Source: Cyprinodon diabolis (Eukaryota; Chordata; Actinopteri; Cyprinodontiformes; Cyprinodontidae). Taken from it: a DNA stretch of 64,000 bases. Shown here piece by piece: positions 47,921 to 58,329 of this stretch (position 1 is its first letter; each line of letters begins with the position of its first letter). A model generated the notes under the pieces. It was not told where the DNA came from. It made no database searches and saw only the letters and a list, made by a program, of their open reading frames with translations. The translations under genes and the position numbers were made by a program. The DNA is taken from positions 36,069,111 to 36,133,110 of the forward strand of contig CM060081.1 in NCBI GenBank assembly GCA_030533445.1, in the 5' to 3' direction.

Positions 47921-49179
47921 AAACCTAAAACAAATGCAGTCATCTAGCATGATATGGATGTGGCATTTTATCCTGTAATCTGCGAGTGCATACTTTACCC
48001 AATCCCATATAGATAAGTAATAATCAATTGTTTAAGGAATGCTAATTGTAAAAATTAGACGTAATGCCAAGCCTGTTGCTTGCAGTGAGGGAATGACGAT
48101 TGATAACTGAAAATAATTTTATTCTTGAGTGCACAGATTATCTCTTTTAATTTGTATGATAGAGTTCCATCTTTAATTTAATAAGGCAGCACCTAAAGGC
48201 AAACAAAAAGCGTGATGAGGGGGGGTTATTAGGGGCAGGAACAGTGGACATCAGGATCATAATGATAATTCAATTAAAAGGTTACTCACCTACTCATTCG
48301 CTCAGAGGGAGCGGATGAATGCTGCTAGTGATGCATCTTCCAGCCAACGTAAGCTTTCATAAAGTTGCCCAACTGCAGCCTATGTCTCCCTTGATGTGTG
48401 TATGTGAGTGTGAGGACAACAAAAGGCCCCCGAAACGTCTCCCAGGGCTCCACTACTAATTGGTTAATTAATCCTCACAGAGCTCATCTGTTGAGCCAAG
48501 GGCTCTCAGTGTAGAAGATGAGAGAGGTAAGGACAAAAGGCTCGAGGGATGTGGAGGAGTGTGAGTATGAGGGGACAGAGAGTGAGTTTGACAATAATAT
48601 CAAGTGAATGGATATGATCCCTTAAAGTTCGTCATGTTTCTCATTATGTCTTAAGCAGTCTGTTCTTAATAAGACAATCAAGGATCTTCCATATTCTCAT
48701 GCAGCTTGTAAATGTTATTTTAGGTGTGAATAAGGGGTATACTGTAGTATTTTGGCTCAGAAAGTCCTTTTCCTCTTCTTCAATTCACGCTTAGGCCCTC
48801 TTCTGTCACAATTCTTTCTTTCCCTGTTTCATTTGTCTGCTTTCATGAGATGGGTTACAGAGGACCAGAGGGAAGGGCAGCCAACTATACTATTTGTCTG
48901 GGTGATACTTACTAAAAGAGACAAGTATGTAATTTGCCCTTAGCTGCAAGACAACACATACATCATTCTTGCATTATGTGTTGATAACAGAGGATTTAAT
49001 AAAGAGTTTTAAATGTTTAAATGTGTCTCCACATTCTGTCAGTGTTTTCATTCAAGATTGTCTTTACAGGTCAGTGTGTGATTCTTTCAGTGTTGGAAAA
49101 GCAACAGAAGCAAACAGATTTTGATTATCTTTTTTATTGACTTTGGATTGACATTGGTTGCTTTTAGTGTATCTATTAA
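47921..49179. other. Non-coding, possibly conserved regulatory DNA
   Basis: No coding exon is seen. The stretch 48240-48560 contains AATTCAATTAAAAGG and CTAATTGGTTAATTAATCC, homeodomain-type TAAT clusters in otherwise balanced sequence, and lacks mobile elements. That look is compatible with a conserved enhancer, but it is only a compositional impression. Confidence 0.25.
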
Positions 49180-49184
49180 GAAAG

Positions 49185-49896
49185 TGTTGGGATCTGGAGC
49201 TGTACCACCTTCCTCCAGCAGAGTGCGCCGTGGGTCTCCTGGAGCTGGAGCTTTCCAGCACACCTGAGATGCATCTACTCATCAGGAGAACTCTCCTTTA
49301 TAACCAGCTGCCAGACCTTCCTTCGGCGCCGCAGTGTTGACCTTAGTTTGGTTAGCAACCTGAGCCTCTGAAACTCAAATAATCTAGTTGTCTCTGTTGA
49401 GAGATCAGATTCTAACTCTTCTCTGTTTTTGCCTCACAGGAAACCTGTCTCTAGCCTGAAGCTCTGGGTGAGCTTAACCTGCCAATCTGCCCTGGTGAAC
49501 CAAACCTGAAGACTCCTAAGTGGATTCCCCTGCTGCTCTTGGTGAAGAGCTGGAAACTCAGATCAAGGTCTGCCATTCAATGTCAGAAGTTAGATGCTGC
49601 AGCTGGTCGTATCCTCTGCTGAACCAAGAGTCTCTGGACCCAACAGTTCCCTCTCTCTCAAAGAGAAGCCTGGACTCAGTCAAGGCAGAATCTGAATAAT
49701 CAAGAACTCATAACTTATCTGCCTGCTCCACTAACCAAACTATCATCTCTGCAGACTTCAGTGAACCTGCCCGGACCTGTTCCAGAACCAGTACATTATC
49801 TTGTGTTGTTGAAACTTTCAATAAACTCTGTTAAACTTTTACCCAGCCTCCGTTGTGTTCTGTATGTGGGCTAAGAACCTTAAACCCATCATGACA
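49185..49896 (+). repeat. 5' LTR of gypsy element
   Basis: 712 bp with TG...CA ends. It has a TATA box TTTATAA (49297-49303), a predicted RNA start at 49328, AATAAA at 49820-49825 and the terminal ATGACA that contributes the gag start. Confidence 0.92.
49297..49338 (+). promoter_or_regulatory. TATA box and predicted RNA 5' end / self-primer
   Basis: TATAA begins at 49299. The 11-mer GCCGCAGTGTT begins 29 nt later at 49328, the expected distance for a TATA-driven start. The 11-mer is the exact reverse complement of 49898-49908. Confidence 0.75.
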
Positions 49897-50952
49897 GAAC
49901 ACTGCGGCCAAACACAAAGCCCAGCAGATCACCTCCGGAGGAGGCTTGAGGAACAGGACGCTCAGATCCTTGGACATGCGCATACCCTCCGTGAGTTACA
50001 CACAAAGATTGAACATCAGAACCAAATACTACAAAAGTATGCCAGCTACATGGGTAATGCTAACGCCACGGCAGCGGTACGTCCAGTTCCGGATCCAGTT
50101 CCGCCTCCGAGGTCACCAGCAGTGACGTCACCTCCTGATTTCCGTCCTAGTCCGCCTGAAAGATTTTCAGGTAACCCAAGAGATTGTAAGGGATTTTTGT
50201 TCCAATGTCAATTACTTTTTGAGCATTCTCCTGGCAGTTTTCCAAATGACAGAAAGAAAATATCATTCATTCTTTCTCAACACTCTGGACGAGCCCTTGA
50301 ATGGGCGGAGGCAAGGTTCTCTTCAGAATCCAGTTTTTCTTGTACTTTTTCCGAGTTCATATCTGAGTTTTCCCAAGTATTTAACCACGACTCAGATAAA
50401 ACTATTGACCCCCGAGCCCTGCTAGATTTAAGACAGGGAAATTCTACAGTGGCTGAGTTCTCAATCGACTTCCGGGTCAAAGCCGCAGCCTCAGGTTGGA
50501 ACGAATGTGCACTCAAAAGTGTTTATTTTAAGGCCTTAAATGAAAACATCAAGGATGAACTAGCCACGATCGACGAACCAACTAGTTTGGAGGATTTAAT
50601 CCGTTTAACAATCAGATTGGATAACAGGCTCCGAACTAGAAACAACACTAGACAAAGAAGTCTAAATTTTTCTGTGTCAGCTCCTGCGTTAAATAATGCT
50701 TCTGTTTTTTCTGGATCCGCAGAACCCAGTTCCAAGCCAAAGTCTAAGAACCAGACTCTTTCTGTGCCTGTCCAAGTCTCTCACTCAGATGGAGCGGAGG
50801 TCGAACCCATGCAGATTGGACACACCAGGCTATCCCCTGAGGAAAGACAACGACGATTTAGGGGCAATCTGTGTCTATACTGTGGTGAGACTGGCCATTT
50901 CATAGCTTCATGCCCGGCTAAGTCAAAAGCCGTGGCCCGTCAGAGGAATTGA
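49891..50952 (+). CDS. Gag polyprotein of gypsy element, intact frame
   Basis: The product has 353 residues and is taken to start at [15 protein letters not shown], whose ATG lies in the last six LTR bases. The same start is kept in the 15.5-kb element. An upstream in-frame ATG at 49855 lies inside the LTR, before the U5 end. Residues ~14-50 are a heptad-rich coiled coil ([19 protein letters not shown]). A Pro-rich linker follows, then a capsid-like domain from ~89 ([20 protein letters not shown]) to ~250. A single CCHC zinc knuckle C-X2-C-X4-H-X4-C spans 328-341 ([14 protein letters not shown]). It would build the virus-like particle and bind element RNA. The frame is complete, and the stop at 50950-50952 overlaps the pol frame. 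Confidence 0.88.
   Translation: MTEHCGQTQSPADHLRRRLEEQDAQILGHAHTLRELHTKIEHQNQILQKYASYMGNANATAAVRPVPDPVPPPRSPAVTSPPDFRPSPPERFSGNPRDCKGFLFQCQLLFEHSPGSFPNDRKKISFILSQHSGRALEWAEARFSSESSFSCTFSEFISEFSQVFNHDSDKTIDPRALLDLRQGNSTVAEFSIDFRVKAAASGWNECALKSVYFKALNENIKDELATIDEPTSLEDLIRLTIRLDNRLRTRNNTRQRSLNFSVSAPALNNASVFSGSAEPSSKPKSKNQTLSVPVQVSHSDGAEVEPMQIGHTRLSPEERQRRFRGNLCLYCGETGHFIASCPAKSKAVARQRN
49898..49908 (+). promoter_or_regulatory. Predicted self-priming primer-binding site
   Basis: AACACTGCGGC starts two bases after the 5' LTR end, overlaps gag codons 3-6, and pairs without mismatch to the predicted 5' end of the element RNA. No tRNA 3'-end complement starting TGG is present here. Confidence 0.75.
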
Positions 50953-53130
50953 GGAGTCTGACGGGCCATTTGAAAACTGAAAAGGCTCCTCATCTGATGT
51001 TACCTGCTACTCTTTTCTTTTCTAACCAGAACCTCACCTTGTCTGCTTTCATTGACTTTGGATGTGAAAGTAATCTCATTGATTCAAATCTGGTCCAACA
51101 ATTACACATTGAAACCGTTCCTTTGTCTAAACCTCTCAGAGTTTCCGCTATTGATGGAAAGAAATGTCATCAAGTCACTCATCAAACACAACCTCTAGAA
51201 CTTTTGATCTCTGGAAATCATCGTGAGACGTTAACGTTTTTTGTCTTTCCTTCTGCATGCTCCCCCTCTTTGCTGGGATTCGAGTGGCTGGAACGTCATA
51301 ACCCCCATATTAATTGGGCTGAACGCCACATTGAGTCTTGGTCCACTTCCTGTCACGAGACATGTCTTCGTTCTGCAGCTCCTGCTGTGCAGTCCCCTAG
51401 AGGTAGGGGGGAGATGGACTCTCCTGACCTTACTTCTGTTCCTCCCGAGTATCATGATCTGGCACCAGTCTTCAGTAAGGTCAGTGAGACGTCTTTTCCA
51501 CCTCACAGACCATATGACTGCGCCATAGAATTATTACCAGGAGCTCCCCTGCCCAGCAGTAGACTTTATAACATCTCTAAGCCTGAACGTGAGACCATGG
51601 AGAAGTACATCAATGAGTCTCTAGCTGCTGGGATAATCCGCCCATCTTCTTCTCCTCTTGGTGCTGGTTTCTTTTTTGTGGGCAAAAAGGATGGTTCCCT
51701 GCTCCCCTGTATAGATTACAGGGGCCTAAATCAGATAACCATCAAGAATAAGTACCCCCTACCATTACTGGCATCAGCATTTGAGCCTGTTCAGGGTGCA
51801 ACTGTTTTCACCAAACTCGATTTGAGAAATGCTTATCACCTTCTTAGGATAAGAGAAGGAGACGAATGGAAGACAGCCTTTAAGAATCCCTTAGGCCAAT
51901 TTGAATATTTGGTCATGCCTTTTGGTCTCACAAACGCTCCTGCCTGTTTTCAAGCTCTAGTCAATGACGTCCTCAGAGATTTTTTGAATGTATTCGTTTT
52001 TGTGTACATCGATGATATTTTGATCTACTCCAAGAACCTATCAGAGCATAAGAAACATGTCCGTCTAGTTCGCCAGAGACTTTTGGAAAACAAGCTCTTT
52101 GTGAAGGCAGAAAAATGTGAATTTCACCAACCATCTGACACTTTTCTAGGGTTTGTGCTCGAGGGCGGGCAGGTTAAGCCATCCGAAGATAAGATAAAAG
52201 CAGTTCTGGACTGGCCGACACCTGAAAACCGCAAACAGCTTCAGAGATTCCTTGGGTTTGCAAACTTTTACAGACGCTTCACAAGAAATTACAGTCAAAC
52301 AGCTCTACCTCTTACAACCCTGACTTCTGTAAAGAAGACTTTTCAATGGACACCTGAAGCCCAGAGCGCTTTTGAAAGATTAAAGAACCTGTTTTCAAGA
52401 GCACCCATCCTTATCCAGCCAGACCCCTCTAAACAGTTTATCTTAGAGTTGGATGCATCAGACTCCGGTGTTGGAGCTGTTTTGTCTCAACAATCTGACT
52501 CAGACCAAAAGATTCACATTGTGCCTTTTTTTTTCACGTAGACTCTCACCTGCGGAGCAAAACTATGATGTTGGAGACCGGGAACTTCTTGCCATAAAAC
52601 TCGCCTTGGAGGAATGGAGACACTGGCTCGAGGGGGCCGAGCATCCAGTTTTGGTCTGGACAGACCACAAGAACCTGGCCTATCTCCAATCAGCCAAACA
52701 ATCTAATCCACGTCATTCAAGATGGTCATTATTCTTCTCCCGATTCAATCTCATTATCTCTTACAGACCTGGATCCAAGAACGTCAAGCCCGATTCTCTC
52801 TCTCGTCTGTACTCCGTTGACCAACCTGAGACACCCGAGCCTGTCCTCCCTGCCTCCTGTACTGTTGGAGTGGTTTCCTGGGAGATCAATGATCTCATCA
52901 ACGCTGCCCTAGCCTCTGAACCTGACCCAGGTAACGGTCCTCCAAATAAAACCTATGTTCCATCTTCCATCAGATCCCGAGATCTGGAGCTGTACCACCT
53001 TCCTCCAGCAGAGTGCGCCGTGGGTCTCCTGGAGCTGGAGCTTTCCAGCACACCTGAGATGCATCTACTCATCAGGAGAACTCTCCTTTATAACCAGCTG
53101 CCAGACCTTCCTTCGGCGCCGCAGTGTTGA
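50922..53130 (+). pseudogene. Pol of gypsy element: PR-RT-RNase H, frameshifted, integrase lost
   Basis: The pol frame opens at 50922, just after a stop at 50919-50921, and overlaps gag by 31 bp in the -1 frame. It has no good ATG, so a frameshift product is likely, though no classical slippery heptamer is seen. The protease motif reads FIDFGCESN (51051 on), with DFG replacing the normal D-S/T-G. RT shows [25 protein letters not shown] and the catalytic YIDDILIYS (52005-52031). RNase H starts at [16 protein letters not shown]. An extra T in a T9 run (52526-52534) shifts the frame and stops translation at 52541. The next frame continues [33 protein letters not shown] and RPGSKNVKPDSLSR. Coding then passes straight from SSIRSR into LTR sequence at 52981, ending at 53130. 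Confidence 0.88.
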
Positions 53131-53686
53131 CCTTAGTTTGGTTAGCAACCTGAGCCTCTGAAACTGAAAGAATCTAGTTGTCTCTGTTGAGAGATCAGAT
53201 TCTAACTCTTCTCTGTTTTTGCCTCACAGGAAACCTGTCTCTAGCCTGAAGCTCTGGGTGAGCTTAACCTGCCAATCTGCCCTGGTGAACCAAACCTGAA
53301 GACTCCTATGTGGATTCCCCTGCTGCTCTTGGTGAAGAGCTGGAAACTCAGATCAAGGTCTGCCATTCAATGTCAGAAGTTAGACGCTGCAGCTGGTCGT
53401 ATCCTCTGCTGAACCAACAGTCTCTGGACCCAGCAGTTCCCTCTTTCTCAAAGAGAAGCCTGGACTCAGTCAAGGTAGAATCTGAATAATCAAGAACTCA
53501 TAACTCATCTGCCTGCTCCACTAACCAAACTATCATCTCTGCAGACTTCAGTGAACCTGCCCGGACCAGTTCCAGAACCAGTACATTATCTTGTGTTGTT
53601 GAAACTTTCAATAAACTCTGTTAAACTTTTACCCAGCCTCCGTTGTGTTCTGCATGTGGGCTAAGAACCTTAAACCCATCATGACA
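52981..53686 (+). repeat. 3' LTR of gypsy element, 5'-clipped
   Basis: 706 bp, aligned base for base with the 5' LTR from GATCTGGAGC onward, with about 11 substitutions and no indels. It lacks the leading TGTTGG and joins pol coding sequence directly. The polypurine tract that should precede it is absent. Confidence 0.92.
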
Positions 53687-53691
53687 GAAAG

Positions 53692-54309
53692 GTTCTTAGC
53701 CAATTAGTGGTTGGCATGAGGGAAAGCAACCTTTTCAAGGGACTTCAAACTAAGTTAAGCAAATTAGTCATATTGGAGTATTTCTAGCACTACCAAATAG
53801 GGGTATGAGGATAAATCAATTTAATCAAACAGGAAAATATGAGATATTGCGATTAGGATAATAGGACAAATGAGAATTTAGCCACAATTCTGAAACTTAA
53901 GGATCCACATGGAGCTTAAAAGTGTATCCACACAAAAAAGTTTCAATGTAAAGATGAAACTGCAGCCAGCCAGAGGAGCCGTAATAGAACAGAATATAAA
54001 AGAATAGAATAGAACTTTATTGATATCACAATGGAGAAATTCACTTGTGACATCGGCTCTTATTAACAAACACAAAGGAGGAACAGGTGTATGATGTCAC
54101 GCTCAGAAAGATTAGACCCAGTATTTGAGGCAGACAGACAGCTGGATTTCTCAGAGAGTTTATTAAGAACCATGTCTACATAGACACAAATAATTGGATT
54201 GAATGAATGATCAGGTCAAAAATGTTACATGTAAACCGGTCAGAAGGAAGATTTTTTTGTTTTGATTGGAAAGAAATTTCATTTCAAAATTGAGGTAGTT
54301 TTTGCCAAT
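53692..54309. other. Non-coding, with a LINE-type tail
   Basis: No gene is seen. At about 53990-54030, GAATAGAATAGAACTTTATT is the reverse of a LINE/SINE tail (AATAAAGTTCTATTC), the only trace of a truncated minus-strand insertion. Confidence 0.45.
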
Positions 54310-54420
54310 CAATTCAGTTTCAATTCAGTTTATTTATATAGCGCCAATTCACAACACATATCATGTCAAGACACTTTACTATTCCCCAGATCATACAGTC
54401 AAATTGATTCAGAAGCAGGG
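54310..54420 (+). repeat. Interspersed fish repeat, copy 2
   Basis: It starts AATTCAGTTTCAATTCAGTT, then TATTTATATAGCGCCAATTC and TCATACAGTCAAATTGATTC. It is the same dispersed repeat, in the same orientation, as 8592-8720. Confidence 0.7.
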
Positions 54421-54583
54421 ATAAAAAAAACGGAAACTTGTAAAACTTTAGAAAAAATTGCGCAACATACAGACGACAACACACGACGCCATCACACCAT
54501 TTGATAAACAGGGTGCAGCACTGGTGAAACTGATTCTGAAGGACTAGTAGTATTAGTATTAAAGTATTAGTATTAGTATTAAA

Positions 54584-54647
54584 AAACACATTGCCTAATC
54601 AGAATCAGAATCAGAAATACTTCTGATTCTGAAACACATTGCCTAAT
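54584..54647. mobile_element. 32-nt insertion flanked by 16-bp direct repeats
   Basis: The sequence AAACACATTGCCTAAT occurs at 54584-54599 and at 54632-54647. The 32 nt between read CAGAATCAGAATCAGAAATA then CTTCTGATTCTG, which folds back (12-bp arms, 4-nt loop). CAGAATCAGAATCAGAAATACTT resembles the 3' tail of fish LINE/SINE elements, so it looks like an extremely truncated LINE-mediated insertion with a 16-bp target duplication. Confidence 0.65.
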
Positions 54648-54648
54648 A

Positions 54649-54872
54649 CAATGGTTCTCATCTTATTCCTCAAATATCACTGCTCAACATGTTTGAAATG
54701 TCTCTATGTTAACAGCAAACTGCTTCAAATGCTTGCATTAGCTCGTCAGCAGTAATGAAGAGGTTGAGAAGCCTGTTATTCACAGCTTCATACAAGTCAG
54801 GTGTGTTGCACCAAGGACCACACCTTAAATTGCAGGGCAGTGGTCCTTATGGACCAAGGTTGAGAACCACTG
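54649..54872. mobile_element. hAT-type MITE with 8-bp TSD
   Basis: The left end is CAATGGTTCTCA and the right end, reverse-complemented, is CAGTGGTTCTCA, so 11 of 12 bases match. The flanks are GCCTAATA (54641-54648) and GCCTAATG (54873-54880), an 8-bp duplication with one mismatch. The 224-bp element has no coding capacity. Confidence 0.75.
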
Positions 54873-54880
54873 GCCTAATG

Positions 54881-56598
54881 AAAAGGAAAGTTACTTATTC
54901 TTAGCAAGGAAAAGGGGAAAAAAAGATGCAAACACATCTCTTCAATTGGGGGTCATCTGACAAATGTTTTTTTTTTCTTAGTTTGTAATATCACTTTTGT
55001 CAGATATTGTATACAATAATTGAAGTTCATGAGAATTGAGAAGTGCAGAGTCACTTAGAATAATAAACTCCCTTCTCTCTTGCCATTCCAGAGATTTATT
55101 TGTATATTTTAAGATTTCTAAGATTTTATGAATCAGGTATTTTTTAAAGGAAACTCTTTTTCATTTTGGATTTACTTTTTGTCAAACATATATCAAAGGA
55201 TTGTAAGTGTTATTACTGCATTTTTGTGTTATTGAGCTAGTTAGTTTCTCTAAAACAACATGCTTCGGTGTACTTCTAAAATATTAAAAAATACTTAATA
55301 TCCACTGACACAATTGAGCCAAAACCTATGGCCCACACACAGATGCCAGCGCAAGTGTTAATGTTAAAAAAAAAGTCCAGTTTGTCTTTCACATATGCTT
55401 AAATGCACTTAAAGAGGGTGCAATATTCATGCTTTTCAGGTTTTACTTAGGTTCAGTGGTTACAGCTAAAGGATTTTGATGAATGAGAGAGAATGCAAAC
55501 ACCTCTAATGCCATTCATGCTGCTGGTAAAACAAGCAAGAGGTATAAAAACAGTTGCTGAGTAAACACAAGATGTCTAACAGTGTGCATAAACAAGTGGA
55601 GAAGTGTCCCAGTAAAGATCTAATATGCATTTATTTTTCAACACAAAAGTTTACTTTTAAAATGCTGTTTAAGCAGATGTGATTACATCACAAAAAGTCT
55701 GACTATATTTAACTTCAAACACAACCAGTTGCACAATATGTTTGGATAAAGAGAGGGAGCAACTTGAGATTAAGCTTAGTCTAAAACCTCTAAACTCCCC
55801 ATCAAAATAGCAACACTATTATTTGAATGCCTTACCTAAACCTCTTTTTCCCCTCCAGGTTGTGGAGATGACAAAATAATCAGGCTGTGCCCTTGGGGCG
55901 CTCATCTCTGACATGCCATTTTTAACCATCAACCACCATACCACAATCTGTAACACTTTTTAGTTTATTCTTTGAAATAAAGCTGATGTGCGGAACTTGG
56001 TTTAAATGGAAAACTTTGTGTTGCTGCATAATTTATTCATTTATTGAACTTTAAATCATGGAAAAAGTTACCAGAAAGGTTTTTCTGTTTACTTTATTCA
56101 TATAATCAACTTTAAATCATGGAAAAAGTATTCATTTTTCTGCTCATGACATATTTTCACATGTCTTTTAAGCGTCAGAAAACAGGTCTAATTCTTGTAC
56201 ATGCATAATTTTTCCTCTGAAACTGCAACACAAGCATAATACTAAAAGTATGTATTATAAATCACTCTTATTGAAAAGCATTGCAAAATATGTCCACGAA
56301 AACCAAGTTATGGCTCCTTTAACATGAAATTTTGTATAAGCATCATAAAATCTATCCAAGGAAAATGGATTAATAGAAATCGGCTTTCATTTTCAAAATA
56401 ATGCTGTATTTCTAATAAAAAAAACAAATAATTAAAGCTTTTCATTTTCTTGTTCAAGAATCATAATTTTTTTTAACTAATTAAAATCATGAGTAAAATA
56501 AACATTTGACATAAAAATTTTTAAAATGTTTCAGTAAAAAAATGACCAAAATTCATCCTGAAAATTCAGATTTAAAAAAATCAAAATGCATTAATACA
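54881..56598. other. Non-coding, no gene seen
   Basis: AT-rich sequence. A 21-bp direct repeat CTTTAAATCATGGAAAAAGT occurs at about 56049 and 56110. No gene is seen. Confidence 0.5.
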
Positions 56599-56603
56599 TA
56601 CAC

Positions 56604-56912
56604 TGTTACGGCCCTGGGCCTTGTGGGCTGTTTTGCAGGTGTCTTGGTGTCCGTTTTTATGCTCCTCCCCTTTGCAGGTGACTCAGATCTGGTGATTGGG
56701 CGTGCAGAGTATTTTAACCTGGCTGTTCCCGTCTTCAGTGTCGCTGGCTTTCCGCAGCGTCCACTCTGCCGCTGGAGATGTTTGGTGGCCAGACCTCAGT
56801 CTCCCTTCTGTTGCACTTTTGATGGTTGTTTTGTTAATAAAGACTTGTTTTTGCGCGCCTTAACCACGGCATGGTTTCATGTTTTTGTTACGCCCCTGAG
56901 CCAGTCGTAACA
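56604..56912 (+). mobile_element. Solo LTR with TSD ACAC
   Basis: A 309-bp unit TGTTACGGCCCTGG...CAGTCGTAACA lies between ACAC duplications (56600-56603 and 56913-56916). AATAAA at 56836-56841 fixes plus orientation. Its ends resemble those of the solo LTR at 42639-43008 and differ from the ATGACA group. Confidence 0.8.
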
Positions 56913-56916
56913 ACAC

Positions 56917-57110
56917 TAATGCACTAATACTTAAAATGATCAATAGATAACCCACATTTCTTTTTTATTTTCTTTTGCAGGACTACTAGTTTTGTTATTA
57001 GTCCAAATGATTAAAATTTAACATTATTCATTTAATTTGTAAAAGGTTTCCCAGCAAAAATGGATCAAAATTCATTTTGATATTTTCAATAAAAAAAAGA
57101 TATGCTTTAA
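56917..57110. other. Non-coding spacer
   Basis: AT-rich DNA with no feature. Confidence 0.5.
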
Positions 57111-57114
57111 TGCC

Positions 57115-58298
57115 AGTGGTGAGAGAGGGTTTTAGTGTTTCATAGTGTTCCTGTTTTCCTGATCATGTTTTGTCTCTTATCCACTGAGCGTGTCCTGTTC
57201 CTGTCTTGGTTCAGTGGAGAGAGAGAGTTTTTAGCGTACCGTAGTGTTCCTGTTATCCTGACCTGTTCTCAACTACTGAGCTTGCCTGTTACCATCTGAA
57301 TGTTCTGCCTGAACACTTTGTGGACTCCTGGAACCCTGGACCAGTCTTATCCTGTTCTAATGGGAATCCCTGACTGGGCTTTGGACTCCTGGACCACTTA
57401 GCCTTCCTGTTCTGATTTGTTTCCCTGTTCTGGCTCAGATTCCTGTTTGTTATCTGGGGCTGCAGCATCTAGTGACACTTTGGGCTAAAGAGATGGACTG
57501 AACTGTAAAAACCAGGTAAGTGACACACAGGGATAATCATCCTCCATCAGATTATCATGGTCACTTCCCTGTGTTTCTCTCCCTCCAGATCTTTCAGTGA
57601 TGGAGGGTTGCCAGCCACAACCACAACCACTAAAGATCAACAAATCCATTTTAACAAAATTCACCTGAATTCTGGGTCATACGTTATGAGCTTCATTACA
57701 GAAAGAACTGAGGAAGAAGGTGGAGGTTCAGTTGCAGCAGAACTACATTAGAGAAGTCTGGAAGAGCCTGAACAACATATTAGGCCAAAATCAGAACTTC
57801 CCGGCTGCTGGAGACTTGGAGTGAGTTACAAATCTGAACCATTTTTCTCCAACAGGTTTGACCATCAATGTGCAAAAGGCTGCGGGTCCAGATGGCATCA
57901 GCCACAGGCTTCTGAGATGTTGTGCAGATGAACTGTGTGGCGTCTTGTGCTACATGTTCAACTTAAGACTGAGGCAGGGAAAAGTAGCATAACTGTGGAA
58001 GAACTCTTGTGCAGTACCAGCGCCAAAGACAAAACATCCGAAGGACCTCAAAAGCTACAGGCTGGTAATGCTGATTTCACACCTGATGAATACCCTTAAA
58101 CAGTTGGTCTTATGCTATCTACGTCCCGTAGTGAGAACTTCATTGGAGTGCTGCAGTTTGCTTACCTTACTGGAATTGGGGAAGATGATGCCATCATCTT
58201 CCTCCTGCATCAAGCTCTGACTCAACTGGAGAAATCTGTTAGTACTGTGAAGATCATGGTCTTTGACTTCTCCAGTGTTTTTCAACACCATCCAGAAA
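57115..58298 (+). pseudogene. LINE (Rex1-like) 5' region and RT remnant
   Basis: The first ~700 bp (57115-57800) are a C/T-rich leader with repeated GTGTTCCTGTTxTCCTGA and GACTCCTGGA motifs and a splice-like TCTCCCTCCAG. From about 57860 the plus strand encodes RT pieces with stops: VQKAAGPDGISHRLLRCCAD, ELCGVLCYMFNLRLRQGKV, CAVPAPKTKHPKDLKSYRLV, LVLCYLRPVVRTSL, then in another frame LQFAYLTGIGEDDAIIFLLH and VFDFSSVFQH. The copy stops abruptly at a poly-G run before the catalytic motif. It is dead. The link between the leader and this LINE is inferred from position. Confidence 0.7.

Positions 58299-58329
<31 letters not shown>
58299..58329. repeat. Poly-G run, 31 bases
   Basis: An uninterrupted G31 lies exactly between the truncated LINE and the following SINE. 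The length may be imprecise in any assembly. The apparent Gly or Pro tracts it encodes are not genes. Confidence 0.9.

Larger units (their letters stand above)
49185..53686 (+). mobile_element. Ty3/gypsy LTR retrotransposon (Tf1/sushi-like), internally deleted
   Basis: The element is 4502 bp and is flanked by perfect GAAAG duplications (49180-49184, 53687-53691). The 5' LTR is 49185-49896 (TGTTGG...ATGACA). The 3' LTR is 52981-53686 and lacks the first six bases. The LTRs differ at about 11 of 706 positions. Between them lie gag, then pol in the -1 frame with protease, RT and RNase H. Everything from the integrase zinc-binding region to the start of the 3' LTR is gone. An 11-nt self-primer complement follows the 5' LTR. 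It cannot transpose alone because integrase is missing, the protease motif is altered and pol has a frameshift. Confidence 0.93.

Noticed and set aside
49158..49340. 60-residue frame at the left LTR identical to the end of the pol frame
   Set aside because: It is LTR sequence; the similarity exists because the deleted pol runs into the 3' LTR.
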